Assembly: GCA_035222895.1 (NCBI GenBank)
Contig: JAVYIG010000111.1
Span: 468,501-532,500 of the forward strand
Direction of reading: 5' to 3'
DNA from: Strongylocentrotus droebachiensis
Taxonomy: Eukaryota > Echinodermata > Echinoidea > Camarodonta > Strongylocentrotidae
DNA length: 64,000 bases
Shown here: piece after piece, positions 48,201 to 60,150 of the stretch
Position numbering within the stretch: position 1 is the stretch's first letter
Layout of the letters: each line of letters starts with the position of its first letter
Notes under the pieces: model-generated
The model's input: the letters and a program-made list of their open reading frames with translations, nothing else
What the model was told of the DNA's origin: nothing
The model's database searches: none
Made by a program: the position numbers and the translations under genes

Positions 48201-51200
48201 CTCTCTCTCTCATATTTTTTTTTTTTGGCGGGGAGGGGGAAGAGGCAAGACCCCTTCGCCCCAACCCGTTTTCCTCTTCTCTGTTTATTCTTCTTCCTCT
48301 TCTTTCTTTCCTTTTATATTCTCTTTACTTTTCCCTTCTCTCTCTCTCTCTCTTATTTATTTTTTGGCGGGGGAGGGAGGCAAGAGCCCTTCGCCTCCGT
48401 TTACCTCTTTTCTTCTTATTCTTCTTCCTCTTGTTTCTTTCCTTTTATATTCTATTTCCCTTTCCCTCTTCCTTCTCTCTCTCTCTCTCACTCTCTTCTA
48501 ATTCTTCTTCCTCTTCTTTCTGTCTTTTTATATTCTCTTTCCCTTTCCCTTCTCTCTCTCTCACTCTATCTTATTTATTTTTTGGCGGGGGAGGGAAGCA
48601 AGAGCCCTTCGCCTCCGTTTACCTCTTTTCTTCTTATTCTTCTTCCTCTTCTTTCTTTCCTTTTATATTCTCTTTCCCTTTCCCATCTCTCTCTCTCTCT
48701 CTCTCTGATTTTTTTTTTTTTTTTTTGGCGGGGGGGGGGGGGGGAGGCAAGAGCCCTTCGCCCCAGTTTCCCTCTTTTCTTCTTATTCGTCTTCCTCTTC
48801 TTTCTTTCCTTTTATATTCTCTTTCCCTTTCCCTTCGCTCTCTCTCTCTCATATTTTTTTTTTTTGGCGGGGAGGGGGAAGAGGCAAGACCCCTTCGCCC
48901 CAACCCGTTTTCCTCTTTTCTGTTTATTCTTCTTCCTCTTCTTTCTTTCCTTTTATATTCTCTTTACTTTTCCCTTCTCTCTCTCTCTGTCTTATTTATT
49001 TTTTGGCGGGGGAGGGAGGCAAGAGCCCTTCGCCTCCGTTTACCTCTTTTCTTCTTATTCTTCTTCCTCTTGTTTCTTTCCTTTTATATTCTATTTCCCT
49101 TTCCCTCTTCCTTCTCTCTCTCTCTCTCACTCTCTCTTATTTTTTTTTGGCGGGGGGAGGCAAGAGCCCTTCGCCCTCGTTTCCCTCTTTTCTTCTAATT
49201 CTTCTTCATCTTCTTTCTTTCCTTTTATATTCTCTTTACTTTTCCCTTTTCTCTCTCTCTCTCTTATTTTTTTTTTGGCGGGGGAGGGAGGCAAGAGCCC
49301 TTCGCCCCCGTTTACCTCTTTTCTTCTTATTCTTCTTCCTCTTCTTTCTTTCTTTTTATTCTCCTTCCCTTTCCCTTCTCTCTCTCTCTCTTATTTATTT
49401 TTTTGGCGGGTGGAATGTAAGAGCCCTCACTCCCGTTTCCCTCTTTTCTTCTCATTCTTCTTCCTCTTCTTTCTTTCTTTTTATTCTCTTTCCCTTTCCC
49501 TTCTCTCTCTCTCTCTCTCTTATTTATTTTTTGGCTGGGGGGGATGCAAGAGCCCATCGCTCCCGTTTCCCTCCTTTCTGCTTTTTTTTCTTCCTCTTCT
49601 TTCTTTCATTTTATTCTCTTTTCCTTTCCCTTCTTTCTCTCTCTCTCTTATTTATTTTTTGGCGGGGGGGGGGGGAGGCAAGAGCCATTTGCCCACGTTT
49701 CCCTCTTTTCTTCTTATTCTTCTTCCTTTTCCTTCTTTCCTTTTATATTCTCTTTCCCTTTCCCTTTCCCTTCTCTCTCTCTCTCTCTCTCACTTATTTA
49801 TTTTCGGCGGGGGGAGGCAAGAGCCCTTCGCCCCCGTTTCCCTCTTTTCTTCTAATTCTTCTTCCTCTTCTTTCTTTCCTTTTATATTCTCTTTCCCTTT
49901 CCCTTCTCTCTCTCTCTCTCTCTTATTTATTTTTTGGCGGGGGGAGGCACGACCCCTTCGCCCCCCACCCGTTTCCCTCTTTTTTTTCTTATTCTTCTTC
50001 CTCTTCTTTTTTTTTTTTAAATTCACTTTCTCTTTCCGTTATCTCTCTCTCTCACTCTCGCTTATTTATTTTTTTGGCGGGGGGAGGCAAGAGCCGTCAG
50101 CCCCGTTTCCCTCTTTTCTTCTAATTCTTCTTCCTCTTCTTTCTGTCTTTTTATATTCTCTTTCCCTTTCCCTTCTCTCTCTCTCACTCTCTCTTATTTA
50201 TTTTTTGGCGGGGGAGGGAGGCAAGAGCCCTTCGCCTCCGTTTACCTCTTTTCTTCTTATTCTTCTTCCTCTTCTTTCTTTCCTTTTATATTCTCTTTCC
50301 CTTTCCCATCTGTCTCTCTCTCTCTCTCTGATTTTTTTTTTCTTTTTTGGCGGGGGGGGGGGGGGAGGCAAGAGCCCTTCGCCCCAGTTTCCCTCTTTCT
50401 TCTTATTCGTCTTCCTCTTCTTTCTTTCCTTTTATATTCTCTTTCCCTTTCCCTTCTCTCTCTCTCTCTCATATTTTTTTTTTGGCGGGGAGGGGGAAGA
50501 GGCAAGACCCCTTCGCCCCAACCCGTTTTCCTCTTTTCTTTTTATTCTTCTTCCTCTTCTTTCTTTCCTTTTATATTCCCTTTCCCTTTCCCTTTTTTCT
50601 CTCTCTCTTATTTATATTTTGGCGGGGGGGAGGAGGCAAGAGCCCTTCGCCCCCCATCCGTTTCCCTCTTTTCTTCTTATTCTTCTTCCTCTTCTTTCTT
50701 TCCCGTTATATGCTCTTTCCCTTTCCCTTCTTTCTCTCTCTCTCTTATTTATTTTTTTGGCGGAGGGGGGGAGGCAAGAGCCCTTCGCCCCCGTTTCCCT
50801 CTCTTCTTCTTATTCTTCTTCCTCTTCTTTCTTTCTTTTTATATTCTCTTTCCCTTTCCCTTCTCTCTCTCTCTCTCTTATTTTTTTGTTGGCGGGGGGG
50901 GAGGCAAGAGCCCTTCGTCCCCGTTTCCCTCTTTTATTCTTATTCTTCTTCCTCTTGTTTCTTTCCTTTTATATTCTATTTCCCTTTCCCTCTTCCTTCT
51001 CTCTCTCTCTCCCTCTCTCTCTTATTTTTTTTGTTGGCGGGGGGGAGGAGGCATGAGCCCTTCGCCCCCGTTTCCCTCTTTTCTTCTAATTCTTCTTCCT
51101 CTTCTTTCTTTCCTTTTATATTCTCTTTACTTTTCCCTTCTCTCTCTCTCTCTCTTATTTTTTTTTTTGGCGGGGGAGGGAGGCAAGAGCCCTTCGCCCC

Positions 51201-52750
51201 CGTTTACCTCTTTTCTTCTTATTCTTCTTCCTCTTCTTTCTTTCTTTTTATTCTCCTTCCCTTTCCCTTCTCTCTCTCTCTCTTATTTATTTTTTTGGCG
51301 GGGGGAATGCAAGAGCCCTACGCTCCCGTTTCCCTCTTTTCTTCTCATTTTTCTTCCTCTTGTTTCTTTCTTTTTATTCTCCTTCCCTTTCCCTTCTCTC
51401 TCTCTCTCTCTCTTATTTATTTTTTGGCTGGGGGGATGCAAGAGCCCATCGCTCCCGTTTCCCTCCTTTCTTCTTTTTTTTCTTCCTCTTCTTTCTTTCA
51501 TTTTATTCTCTTTCCCTTTCCCTTCTTTCTCTCTCTCTTATTTATTTTTTGGCGGGGGGGGGGGGAGGCAAGAGCCATTTGCCCACGTTTCCCTCTTTTC
51601 TTCTTATTCTTCTTCCTTTTCCTTCTTTCCTTTTATATTCTCTTTCCCTTTCCCTTTCCCTTCTCTCTCTCTCTCTCTCTCTCACTTATTTATTTTTGGC
51701 GGGGGGAGGCACGACCCCTTCGCCCCCCACCCGTTTCCCTCTTTTCTTCTTATTCTTCATCCTCTTCTTTCTTTCCTTTTATATTCTCTTTCCCTTTCCC
51801 ATCTCTCTCTCTCTCTCTCTCTCTGATTTTTTGATTTTTTTTTTTTTTTTGGCGGGGGGGGGGGGGGGGAGACAAGAGCCCTTCGCCCCAGTTTCCCTCT
51901 TTTCTTCTTATTCGTCTTCCTCTTCTTTCTTTCCTTTTATATTTTCTTTCCCTTTCCCTTCTCTCTCTCTCTCTCATATTTTTTTTTTTTGGCGGGGAGG
52001 GGGAAGAGGCAAGACCCCTTCGCCCCAACCCGTTTTCCTCTTCTCTGTTTATTCTTCTTCCTCTTCTTTCTTTCCTTTTATATTCTCTTTACTTTTCCCT
52101 TCTCTCTCTCTCTCTCTTATTTATTTTTTGGCGGGGGAGGGAGGCAAGAGCCCTTCGCCTCCGTTTACCTCTTTTCTTCTTATTCTTCTTCCTCTTGTTT
52201 CTTTCCTTTTATATTCTATTTCCCTTTCCCTCTTCCTTCTCTCTCTCTCTCTCACTCTCTTCTAATTCTTCTTCCTCTTCTTTCTGTCTTTTTATATTCT
52301 CTTTCCCTTTCCCTTCTCTCTCTCTCACTCTATCTTATTTATTTTTTGGCGGGGGAGGGAAGCAAGAGCCCTTCGCCTCCGTTTACCTCTTTTCTTCTTA
52401 TTCTTCTTCCTCTTCTTTCTTTCCTTTTATATTCTCTTTCCCTTTCCCATCTCTCTCTCTCTCTCTCTCTGATTTTTTTTTTTTTTTTTTTGGCGGGGGG
52501 GGGGGGGGAGGCAAGAGCCCTTCGCCCCAGTTTCCCTCTTTTCTTCTTATTCGTCTTCCTCTTCTTTCTTTCCTTTTATATTCTCTTTCCCTTTCCCTTC
52601 GCTCTCTCTCTCTCATATTTTTTTTTTGGCGGGGAGGGGGAAGAGGCAAGACCCCTTCGCCCCAACCCGTTTTCCTCTTTTCTTTTTATTCTTCTTCCTC
52701 TTCTTTCTTTCCTTTTATATTCTCTTTACTTTTCCCTTCTCTCTCTCTCT
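45240..52750. repeat. Higher-order repeat of the satellite, offset about 3.75 kb
   Basis: Rare markers recur at this offset: GTAAGAGCCCTCAC at 45664 and 49417 (3,753), AAATTCACTTTC at 46263 and 50019 (3,756), CCCGTTATATGC at 46943 and 50702 (3,759). The block spans about 28-29 satellite units. Outer limits are approximate, and a third, partial copy seems to start near 52750. Confidence 0.75.
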
Positions 52751-55700
52751 CTCTTATTTATTTTTTGGCGGGGGAGGGAGGCAAGAGCCCTTCGCCTCCG
52801 TTTACCTCTTTTCTTCTTATTCTTCTTCCTCTTGTTTCTTTCCTTTTATATTCTATTTCCCTTTCCCTCTTCCTTCTCTCTCTCTCTCTCACTCTCTCTT
52901 ATTTTTTTTTGGCGGGGGGAGGCAAGAGCCCTTCGCCCCCGTTTCCCTCTTTTCTTCTAATTCTTCTTCCTCTTCTTTCTTTCCTTTTATATTCTCTTTA
53001 CTTTTCCCTTCTCTCTCTCTCTCTCTTATTTTTTTTTTTGGCGGGGGAGGGAGGCAAGAGCCCTTCGCCCCCGTTTACCTCTTTTCTTCTTATTCTTCTT
53101 CCTCTTCTTTCTTTCTTTTTATTCTCCTTCCCTTTCCCTTCTCTCTCTCTCTCTTATTTATTTTTTTGGCGGGGGGAATGCAAGAGCCCTCACTCCCGTT
53201 TCCCTCTTTTCTTCTCATTCTTCTTCCTCTTCTTTCTTTCTTTTTATTCTCTTTCCCTTTCCCTTCTCTCTCTCTCTCTCTCTTATTTATTTTTTGGCTG
53301 GGGGGGATGCAAGAGCCCATCGCTCCCGTTTCCCTCCTTTCTGCTTTTTTTTCTTCCTCTTCTTTCTTTCATTTTATTCTCTTTCCCTTTCCCTTCTTTC
53401 TCTCTCTCTCTTATTTATTTTTTGGCGGGGGGGGGGAGGCAAGAGCCATTTGCCCACGTTTCCCTCTTTTCTTCTTATTCTTCTTCCTTTTCCTTCTTTC
53501 CTTTTATATTCTCTTTCCCTTTCCCTTTCCCTTCTCTCTCTCTCTCTCTCTCTCACTTATTTATTTTCGGCGGGGGGAGGCAAGAGCCCTTCGCCCCCGT
53601 TTCCCTCTTTTCTTCTAATTCTTCTTCCTCTTCTTTCTTTCCTTTTATATTCTCTTTCCCTTTCCCTTCTCTCTCTCTCTCTCTCTTATTTATTTTTTGG
53701 CGGGGGGAGGCACGACCCCTTCGCCCCCCACCCGTTTCCCTCTTTTCTTCTCATTCTTCTTCCTCTTCTTTCTTTCCTTTTATATTCTCTTTCCCTTTCC
53801 CATCTCTCTCTCTCTCTCTCTCTCTGATTTTTTTTTTCTTTTTTGGCGGGGGGGGGGAGGCAAGAGCCCTTCGCCCCAGTTTCCCTCTTTCTTCTTATTC
53901 GTCTTCCTCTTCTTTCTTTCCTTTTATATTCTCTTTCCCTTTCCCTTCACTCTCTCTCTCTCATATTTTTTTTTTGGCGGGGAGGGGGAAGAGGCAAGAC
54001 CCCTTCGCCCCAACCCGTTTTCCTCTTTTCTTTTTATTCTTCTTCCTCTTCTTTCTTTCCTTTTATATTCCCTTTCCCTTTCCCTTTTTTCTCTCTCTCT
54101 TATTTATATTTTGGCGGGGGGGAGGAGGCAAGAGCCCTTCGCCCCCCATCCGTTTCCCTCTTTTCTTCTTATTCTTCTTCCTCTTCTTTCTTTCCCGTTA
54201 TATGCTCTTTCCCTTTCCCTTCTTTCTCTCTCTCTCTTATTTATTTTTTTAGCGGAGGGGGGGGGAGGCAAGAGCCCTTCGCCCCCGTTTCCCTCTCTTC
54301 TTCTTATTCTTCTTCCTCTTCTTTCTTTCTTTTTATATTCTCTTTCCCTTTCCCTTCTCTCTCTCTCTCTCTTATTTTTTTGTTGGCGGGGGGGGGAGGC
54401 AAGAGCCCTTCGTCCCCGTTTCCCTCTTTTATTCTTATTCTTCTTCCTCTTGTTTCTTTCCTTTTATATTCTATTTCCCTTTCCCTCTTCCTTCTCTCTC
54501 TCTCTCCCTCTCTCTCTTATTTTTTTTGTTGGCGGGGGGGGGGAGGAGGCATGAGCCCTTCGCCCCCGTTTCCCTCTTTTCTTCTAATTCTTCTTCCTCT
54601 TCTTTCTTTCCTTTTATATTCTATTTCCCTTTCCCTCTTCCTTCTCTCTCTCTCTCTCACTCTCTCTTATTTTTTTTTGGCGGGGGGAGGCAAGAGCCCT
54701 TCGCCCTCGTTTCCCTCTTTTCTTCTAATTCTTCTTCATCTTCTTTCTTTCCTTTTATATTCTCTTTACTTTTCCCTTTTCTCTCTCTCTCTCTTATTTT
54801 TTTTTTTGGCGGGGGAGGGAGGCAAGAGCCCTTCGCCCCCGTTTACCTCTTTTCTTCTTATTCTTCTTCCTCTTCTTTCTTTCTTTTTATTCTCCTTCCC
54901 TTTCCCTTCTCTCTCTCTCTCTTATTTATTTTTTTGGCGGGTGGAATGTAAGAGCCCTCACTCCCGTTTCCCTCTTTTCTTCTCATTCTTCTTCCTCTTC
55001 TTTCTTTCTTTTTATTCTCTTTCCCTTTCCCTTCTCTCTCTCTCTCTCTCTTATTTATTTTTTGGCTGGGGGGGATGCAAGAGCCCATCGCTCCCGTTTC
55101 CCTCCTTTCTGCTTTTTTTTCTTCCTCTTCTTTCTTTCATTTTATTCTCTTTTCCTTTCCCTTCTTTCTCTCTCTCTCTTATTTATTTTTTGGCGGGGGG
55201 GGGGGGGAGGCAAGAGCCATTTGCCCACGTTTCCCTCTTTTCTTCTTATTCTTCTTCCTTTTCCTTCTTTCCTTTTATATTCTCTTTCCCTTTCCCTTTC
55301 CCTTCTCTCTCTCTCTCTCTCTCACTTATTTATTTTCGGCGGGGGGAGGCAAGAGCCCTTCGCCCCCGTTACCCTCTTTTCTTCTAATTCTTCTTCCTCT
55401 TCTTTCTTTCCTTTTATATTCTCTTTCCCTTTCCCTTCTCTCTCTCTCTCTCTCTTATTTATTTTTTGGCGGGGGGAGGCACGACCCCTTCGCCCCCCAC
55501 CCGTTTCCCTCTTTTTTTTCTTATTCTTCTTCCTCTTCTTTTTTTTTTTTAAATTCACTTTCTCTTTCCGTTATCTCTCTCTCTCACTCTCGCTTATTTA
55601 TTTTTTTGGCGGGGGGAGGCAAGAGCCGTCAGCCCCGTTTCCCTCTTTTCTTCTAATTCTTCTTCCTCTTCTTTCTGTCTTTTTATATTCTCTTTCCCTT

Positions 55701-58700
55701 TCCCTTCTCTCTCTCTCACTCTCTCTTATTTATTTTTTGGCGGGGGAGGGAGGCAAGAGCCCTTCGCCTCCGTTTACCTCTTTTCTTCTTATTCTTCTTC
55801 CTCTTCTTTCTTTCCTTTTATATTCTCTTTCCCTTTCCCATCTCTCTCTCTCTCTCTCTCTGATTTTTTTTTTCTTTTTTGGCGGGGGGGGGGGGAGGCA
55901 AGAGCCCTTCGCCCCAGTTTCCCTCTTTCTTCTTATTCGTCTTCCTCTTCTTTCTTTCCTTTTATATTCTCTTTCCCTTTCCCTTCTCTCTCTCTCTCTC
56001 ATATTTTTTTTTTGGCGGGGAGGGGGAAGAGGCAAGACCCCTTCGCCCCAACCCGTTTTCCTCTTTTCTTTTTATTCTTCTTCCTCTTCTTTCTTTCCTT
56101 TTATATTCCCTTTCCCTTTCCCTTTTTTCTCTCTCTCTTATTTATATTTTGGCGGGGGGGAGGAGGCAAGAGCCCTTCGCCCCCCATCCGTTTCCCTCTT
56201 TTCTTCTTATTCTTCTTCCTCTTCTTTCTTTCCCGTTATATGCTCTTTCCCTTTCCCTTCTTTCTCTCTCTCTCTTATTTATTTTTTTGGCGGAGGGGGG
56301 AGGCAAGAGCCCTTCGCCCCCGTTTCCCTCTCTTCTTCTTATTCTTCTTCCTCTTCTTTCTTTCTTTTTATATTCTCTTTCCCTTTCCCTTCTCTCTCTC
56401 TCTCTCTTATTTTTTTGTTGGCGGGGGGGGAGGCAAGAGCCCTTCGTCCCCGTTTCCCTCTTTTATTCTTATTCTTCTTCCTCTTGTTTCTTTCCTTTTA
56501 TATTCTATTTCCCTTTCCCTCTTCCTTCTCTCTCTCTCTCCCTCTCTCTCTTATTTTTTTTGTTGGCGGGGGGGAGGAGGCATGAGCCCTTCGCCCCCGT
56601 TTCCCTCTTTTCTTCTAATTCTTCTTCCTCTTCTTTCTTTCCTTTTATATTCTCTTTACTTTTCCCTTCTCTCTCTCTCTCTCTTATTTTTTTTTTTGGC
56701 GGGGGAGGGAGGCAAGAGCCCTTCGCCCCCGTTTACCTCTTTTCTTCTTATTCTTCTTCCTCTTCTTTCTTTCTTTTTATTCTCCTTCCCTTTCCCTTCT
56801 CTCTCTCTCTCTTATTTATTTTTTTGGCGGGGGGAATGCAAGAGCCCTACGCTCCCGTTTCCCTCTTTTCTTCTCATTTTTCTTCCTCTTGTTTCTTTCT
56901 TTTTATTCTCCTTCCCTTTCCCTTCTCTCTCTCTCTCTCTCTTATTTATTTTTTGGCTGGGGGGATGCAAGAGCCCATCGCTCCCGTTTCCCTCCTTTCT
57001 TCTTTTTTTTCTTCCTCTTCTTTCTTTCATTTTATTCTCTTTCCCTTTCCCTTCTTTCTCTCTCTCTTATTTATTTTTTGGCGGGGGGGGGGGGGGAGGC
57101 AAGAGCCATTTGCCCACGTTTCCCTCTTTTCTTCTTATTCTTTTTCCTTTTCCTTCTTTCCTTTTATATTCTCTTTCCCTTTCCCTTTCCCTTCTCTCTC
57201 TCTCTCTCTCTCTCACTTATTTATTTTTGGCGGGGGGAGGCACGACCCCTTCGCCCCCCACCCGTTTCCCTCTTTTCTTCTTATTCTTCATCCTCTTCTT
57301 TCTTTCCTTTTATATTCTCTTTCCCTTTCCCATCTCTCTCTCTCTCTCTCTCTCTGATTTTTTGATTTTTTTTTTTTTTTGGCGGGGGGGGGGGGGGGAG
57401 ACAAGAGCCCTTCGCCCCAGTTTCCCTCTTTTCTTCTTATTCGTCTTCCTCTTCTTTCTTTCCTTTTATATTTTCTTTCCCTTTCCCTTCTCTCTCTCTC
57501 TCTCATATTTTTTTTTTTTGGCGGGGAGGGGGAAGAGGCAAGACCCCTTCGCCCCAACCCGTTTTCCTCTTCTCTGTTTATTCTTCTTCCTCTTCTTTCT
57601 TTCCTTTTATATTCTCTTTACTTTTCCCTTCTCTCTCTCTCTCTCTTATTTATTTTTTGGCGGGGGAGGGAGGCAAGAGCCCTTCGCCTCCGTTTACCTC
57701 TTTTCTTCTTATTCTTCTTCCTCTTGTTTCTTTCCTTTTATATTCTATTTCCCTTTCCCTCTTCCTTCTCTCTCTCTCTCTCACTCTCTTCTAATTCTTC
57801 TTCCTCTTCTTTCTGTCTTTTTATATTCTCTTTCCCTTTCCCTTCTCTCTCTCTCACTCTATCTTATTTATTTTTTGGCGGGGGAGGGAAGCAAGAGCCC
57901 TTCGCCTCCGTTTACCTCTTTTCTTCTTATTCTTCTTCCTCTTCTTTCTTTCCTTTTATATTCTCTTTCCCTTTCCCATCTCTCTCTCTCTCTCTCTCTG
58001 ATTTTTTTTTTTTTTTTTTGGCGGGGGGGGGGGGGGGGGAGGCAAGAGCCCTTCGCCCCAGTTTCCCTCTTTTCTTCTTATTCGTCTTCCTCTTCTTTCT
58101 TTCCTTTTATATTCTCTTTCCCTTTCCCTTCGCTCTCTCTCTCTCATATTTTTTTTTTGGCGGGGAGGGGGAAGAGGCAAGACCCCTTCGCCCCAACCCG
58201 TTTTCCTCTTTTCTTTTTATTCTTCTTCCTCTTCTTTCTTTCCTTTTATATTCTCTTTACTTTTCCCTTCTCTCTCTCTCTCTCTTATTTATTTTTTGGC
58301 GGGGGAGGGAGGCAAGAGCCCTTCGCCTCCGTTTACCTCTTTTCTTCTTATTCTTCTTCCTCTTGTTTCTTTCCTTTTATATTCTATTTCCCTTTCCCTC
58401 TTCCTTCTCTCTCTCTCTCTCACTCTCTCTTATTTTTTTTTGGCGGGGGGAGGCAAGAGCCCTTCGCCCCCGTTTCCCTCTTTTCTTCTAATTCTTCTTC
58501 CTCTTCTTTCTTTCCTTTTATATTCTCTTTACTTTTCCCTTCTCTCTCTCTCTCTCTTATTTTTTTTTTTGGCGGGGGAGGGAGGCAAGAGCCCTTCGCC
58601 CCCGTTTACCTCTTTTCTTCTTATTCTTCTTCCTCTTCTTTCTTTCTTTTTATTCTCCTTCCCTTTCCCTTCTCTCTCTCTCTCTTATTTATTTTTTTGG

Positions 58701-60150
58701 CGGGGGGAATGCAAGAGCCCTCACTCCCGTTTCCCTCTTTTCTTCTCATTCTTCTTCCTCTTCTTTCTTTCTTTTTATTCTCTTTCCCTTTCCCTTCTCT
58801 CTCTCTCTCTCTCTTATTTATTTTTTGGCTGGGGGGGATGCAAGAGCCCATCGCTCCCGTTTCCCTCCTTTCTGCTTTTTTTTCTTCCTCTTCTTTCTTT
58901 CATTTTATTCTCTTTCCCTTTCCCTTCTTTCTCTCTCTCTCTTATTTATTTTTTGGCGGGGGGGGGGGAGGCAAGAGCCATTTGCCCACGTTTCCCTCTT
59001 TTCTTCTTATTCTTCTTCCTTTTCCTTCTTTCCTTTTATATTCTCTTTCCCTTTCCCTTTCCCTTCTCTCTCTCTCTCTCTCTCACTTATTTATTTTCGG
59101 CGGGGGGAGGCAAGAGCCCTTCGCCCCCGTTTCCCTCTTTTCTTCTAATTCTTCTTCCTCTTCTTTCTTTCCTTTTATATTCTCTTTCCCTTTCCCTTCT
59201 CTCTCTCTCTCTCTCTTATTTATTTTTTGGCGGGGGGAGGCACGACCCCTTCGCCCCCCACCCGTTTCCCTCTTTTCTTCTCATTCTTCTTCCTCTTCTT
59301 TCTTTCCTTTTATATTCTCTTTCCCTTTCCCATCTCTCTCTCTCTCTCTCTCTGATTTTTTTTTTCTTTTTTGGCGGGGGGGGGAGGCAAGAGCCCTTCG
59401 CCCCAGTTTCCCTCTTTCTTCTTATTCGTCTTCCTCTTCTTTCTTTCCTTTTATATTCTCTTTCCCTTTCCCTTCACTCTCTCTCTCTCATATTTTTTTT
59501 TTGGCGGGGAGGGGGAAGAGGCAAGACCCCTTCGCCCCAACCCGTTTTCCTCTTTTCTTTTTATTATTCTTCCTCTTCTTTCTTTCCTTTTATATTCCCT
59601 TTCCCTTTCCCTTTTTTCTCTCTCTCTTATTTATATTTTGGCGGGGGGGAGGAGGCAAGAGCCCTTCGCCCCCCATCCGTTTCCCTCTTTTCTTCTTATT
59701 CTTCTTCCTCTTCTTTCTTTCCCGTTATATGCTCTTTCCCTTTCCCTTCTTTCTCTCTCTCTCTTATTTATTTTTTTAGCGGAGGGGGGGGAGGCAAGAG
59801 CCCTTCGCCCCCGTTTCCCTCTCTTCTTCTTATTCTTCTTCCTCTTCTTTCTTTCTTTTTATATTCTCTTTCCCTTTCCCTTCTCTCTCTCTCTCTCTTA
59901 TTTTTTTGTTGGCGGGGGGGGGAGGCAAGAGCCCTTCGTCCCCGTTTCCCTCTTTTATTCTTATTCTTCTTCCTCTTGTTTCTTTCCTTTTATATTCTAT
60001 TTCCCTTTCCCTCTTCCTTCTCTCTCTCTCTCCCTCTCTCTCTTATTTTTTTTGTTGGCGGGGGGGGGAGGAGGCATGAGCCCTTCGCCCCCGTTTCCCT
60101 CTTTTCTTCTAATTCTTCTTCCTCTTCTTTCTTTCCTTTTATATTCTCTT
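49090..60150. repeat. Higher-order repeat of the satellite, offset about 5.53 kb
   Basis: Marker pairs: GTAAGAGCCCTCAC at 49417 and 54948, AAATTCACTTTC at 50019 and 55551, CCCGTTATATGC at 50702 and 56232 and at 54194 and 59721. All offsets are 5,527-5,532 bp. The join lies near 54600-54620, inside a unit whose first half matches one unit type and second half another, as expected of unequal crossing over. Confidence 0.75.
58023..58039 (+). other. Longest G-run, 17 consecutive G
   Basis: Each satellite unit ends in a G-run; this is the longest I found, with 16 G near 51854. A run of this length can in principle fold on itself as a G-quadruplex, and it faces C-rich, CT-rich sequence. Length differences between otherwise identical blocks may be real slippage or read error. 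Confidence 0.8.

Noticed and set aside
57956-58180. Many minus-strand open frames of 60-108 codons rich in Lys, Arg and Glu
   Set aside because: They are the purine-strand reading of the same satellite, recurring once or so per few units, and resemble no protein.
56012-59779. Open frame of 1,255 codons on the plus strand, and similar ones at 58296..61844, 48090..51056 and 44007..46571
   Set aside because: They are low-complexity readings of the pyrimidine satellite; the other two frames are also open over the same bases, and unit indels switch which frame follows which. No domain, no codon bias and no start context.
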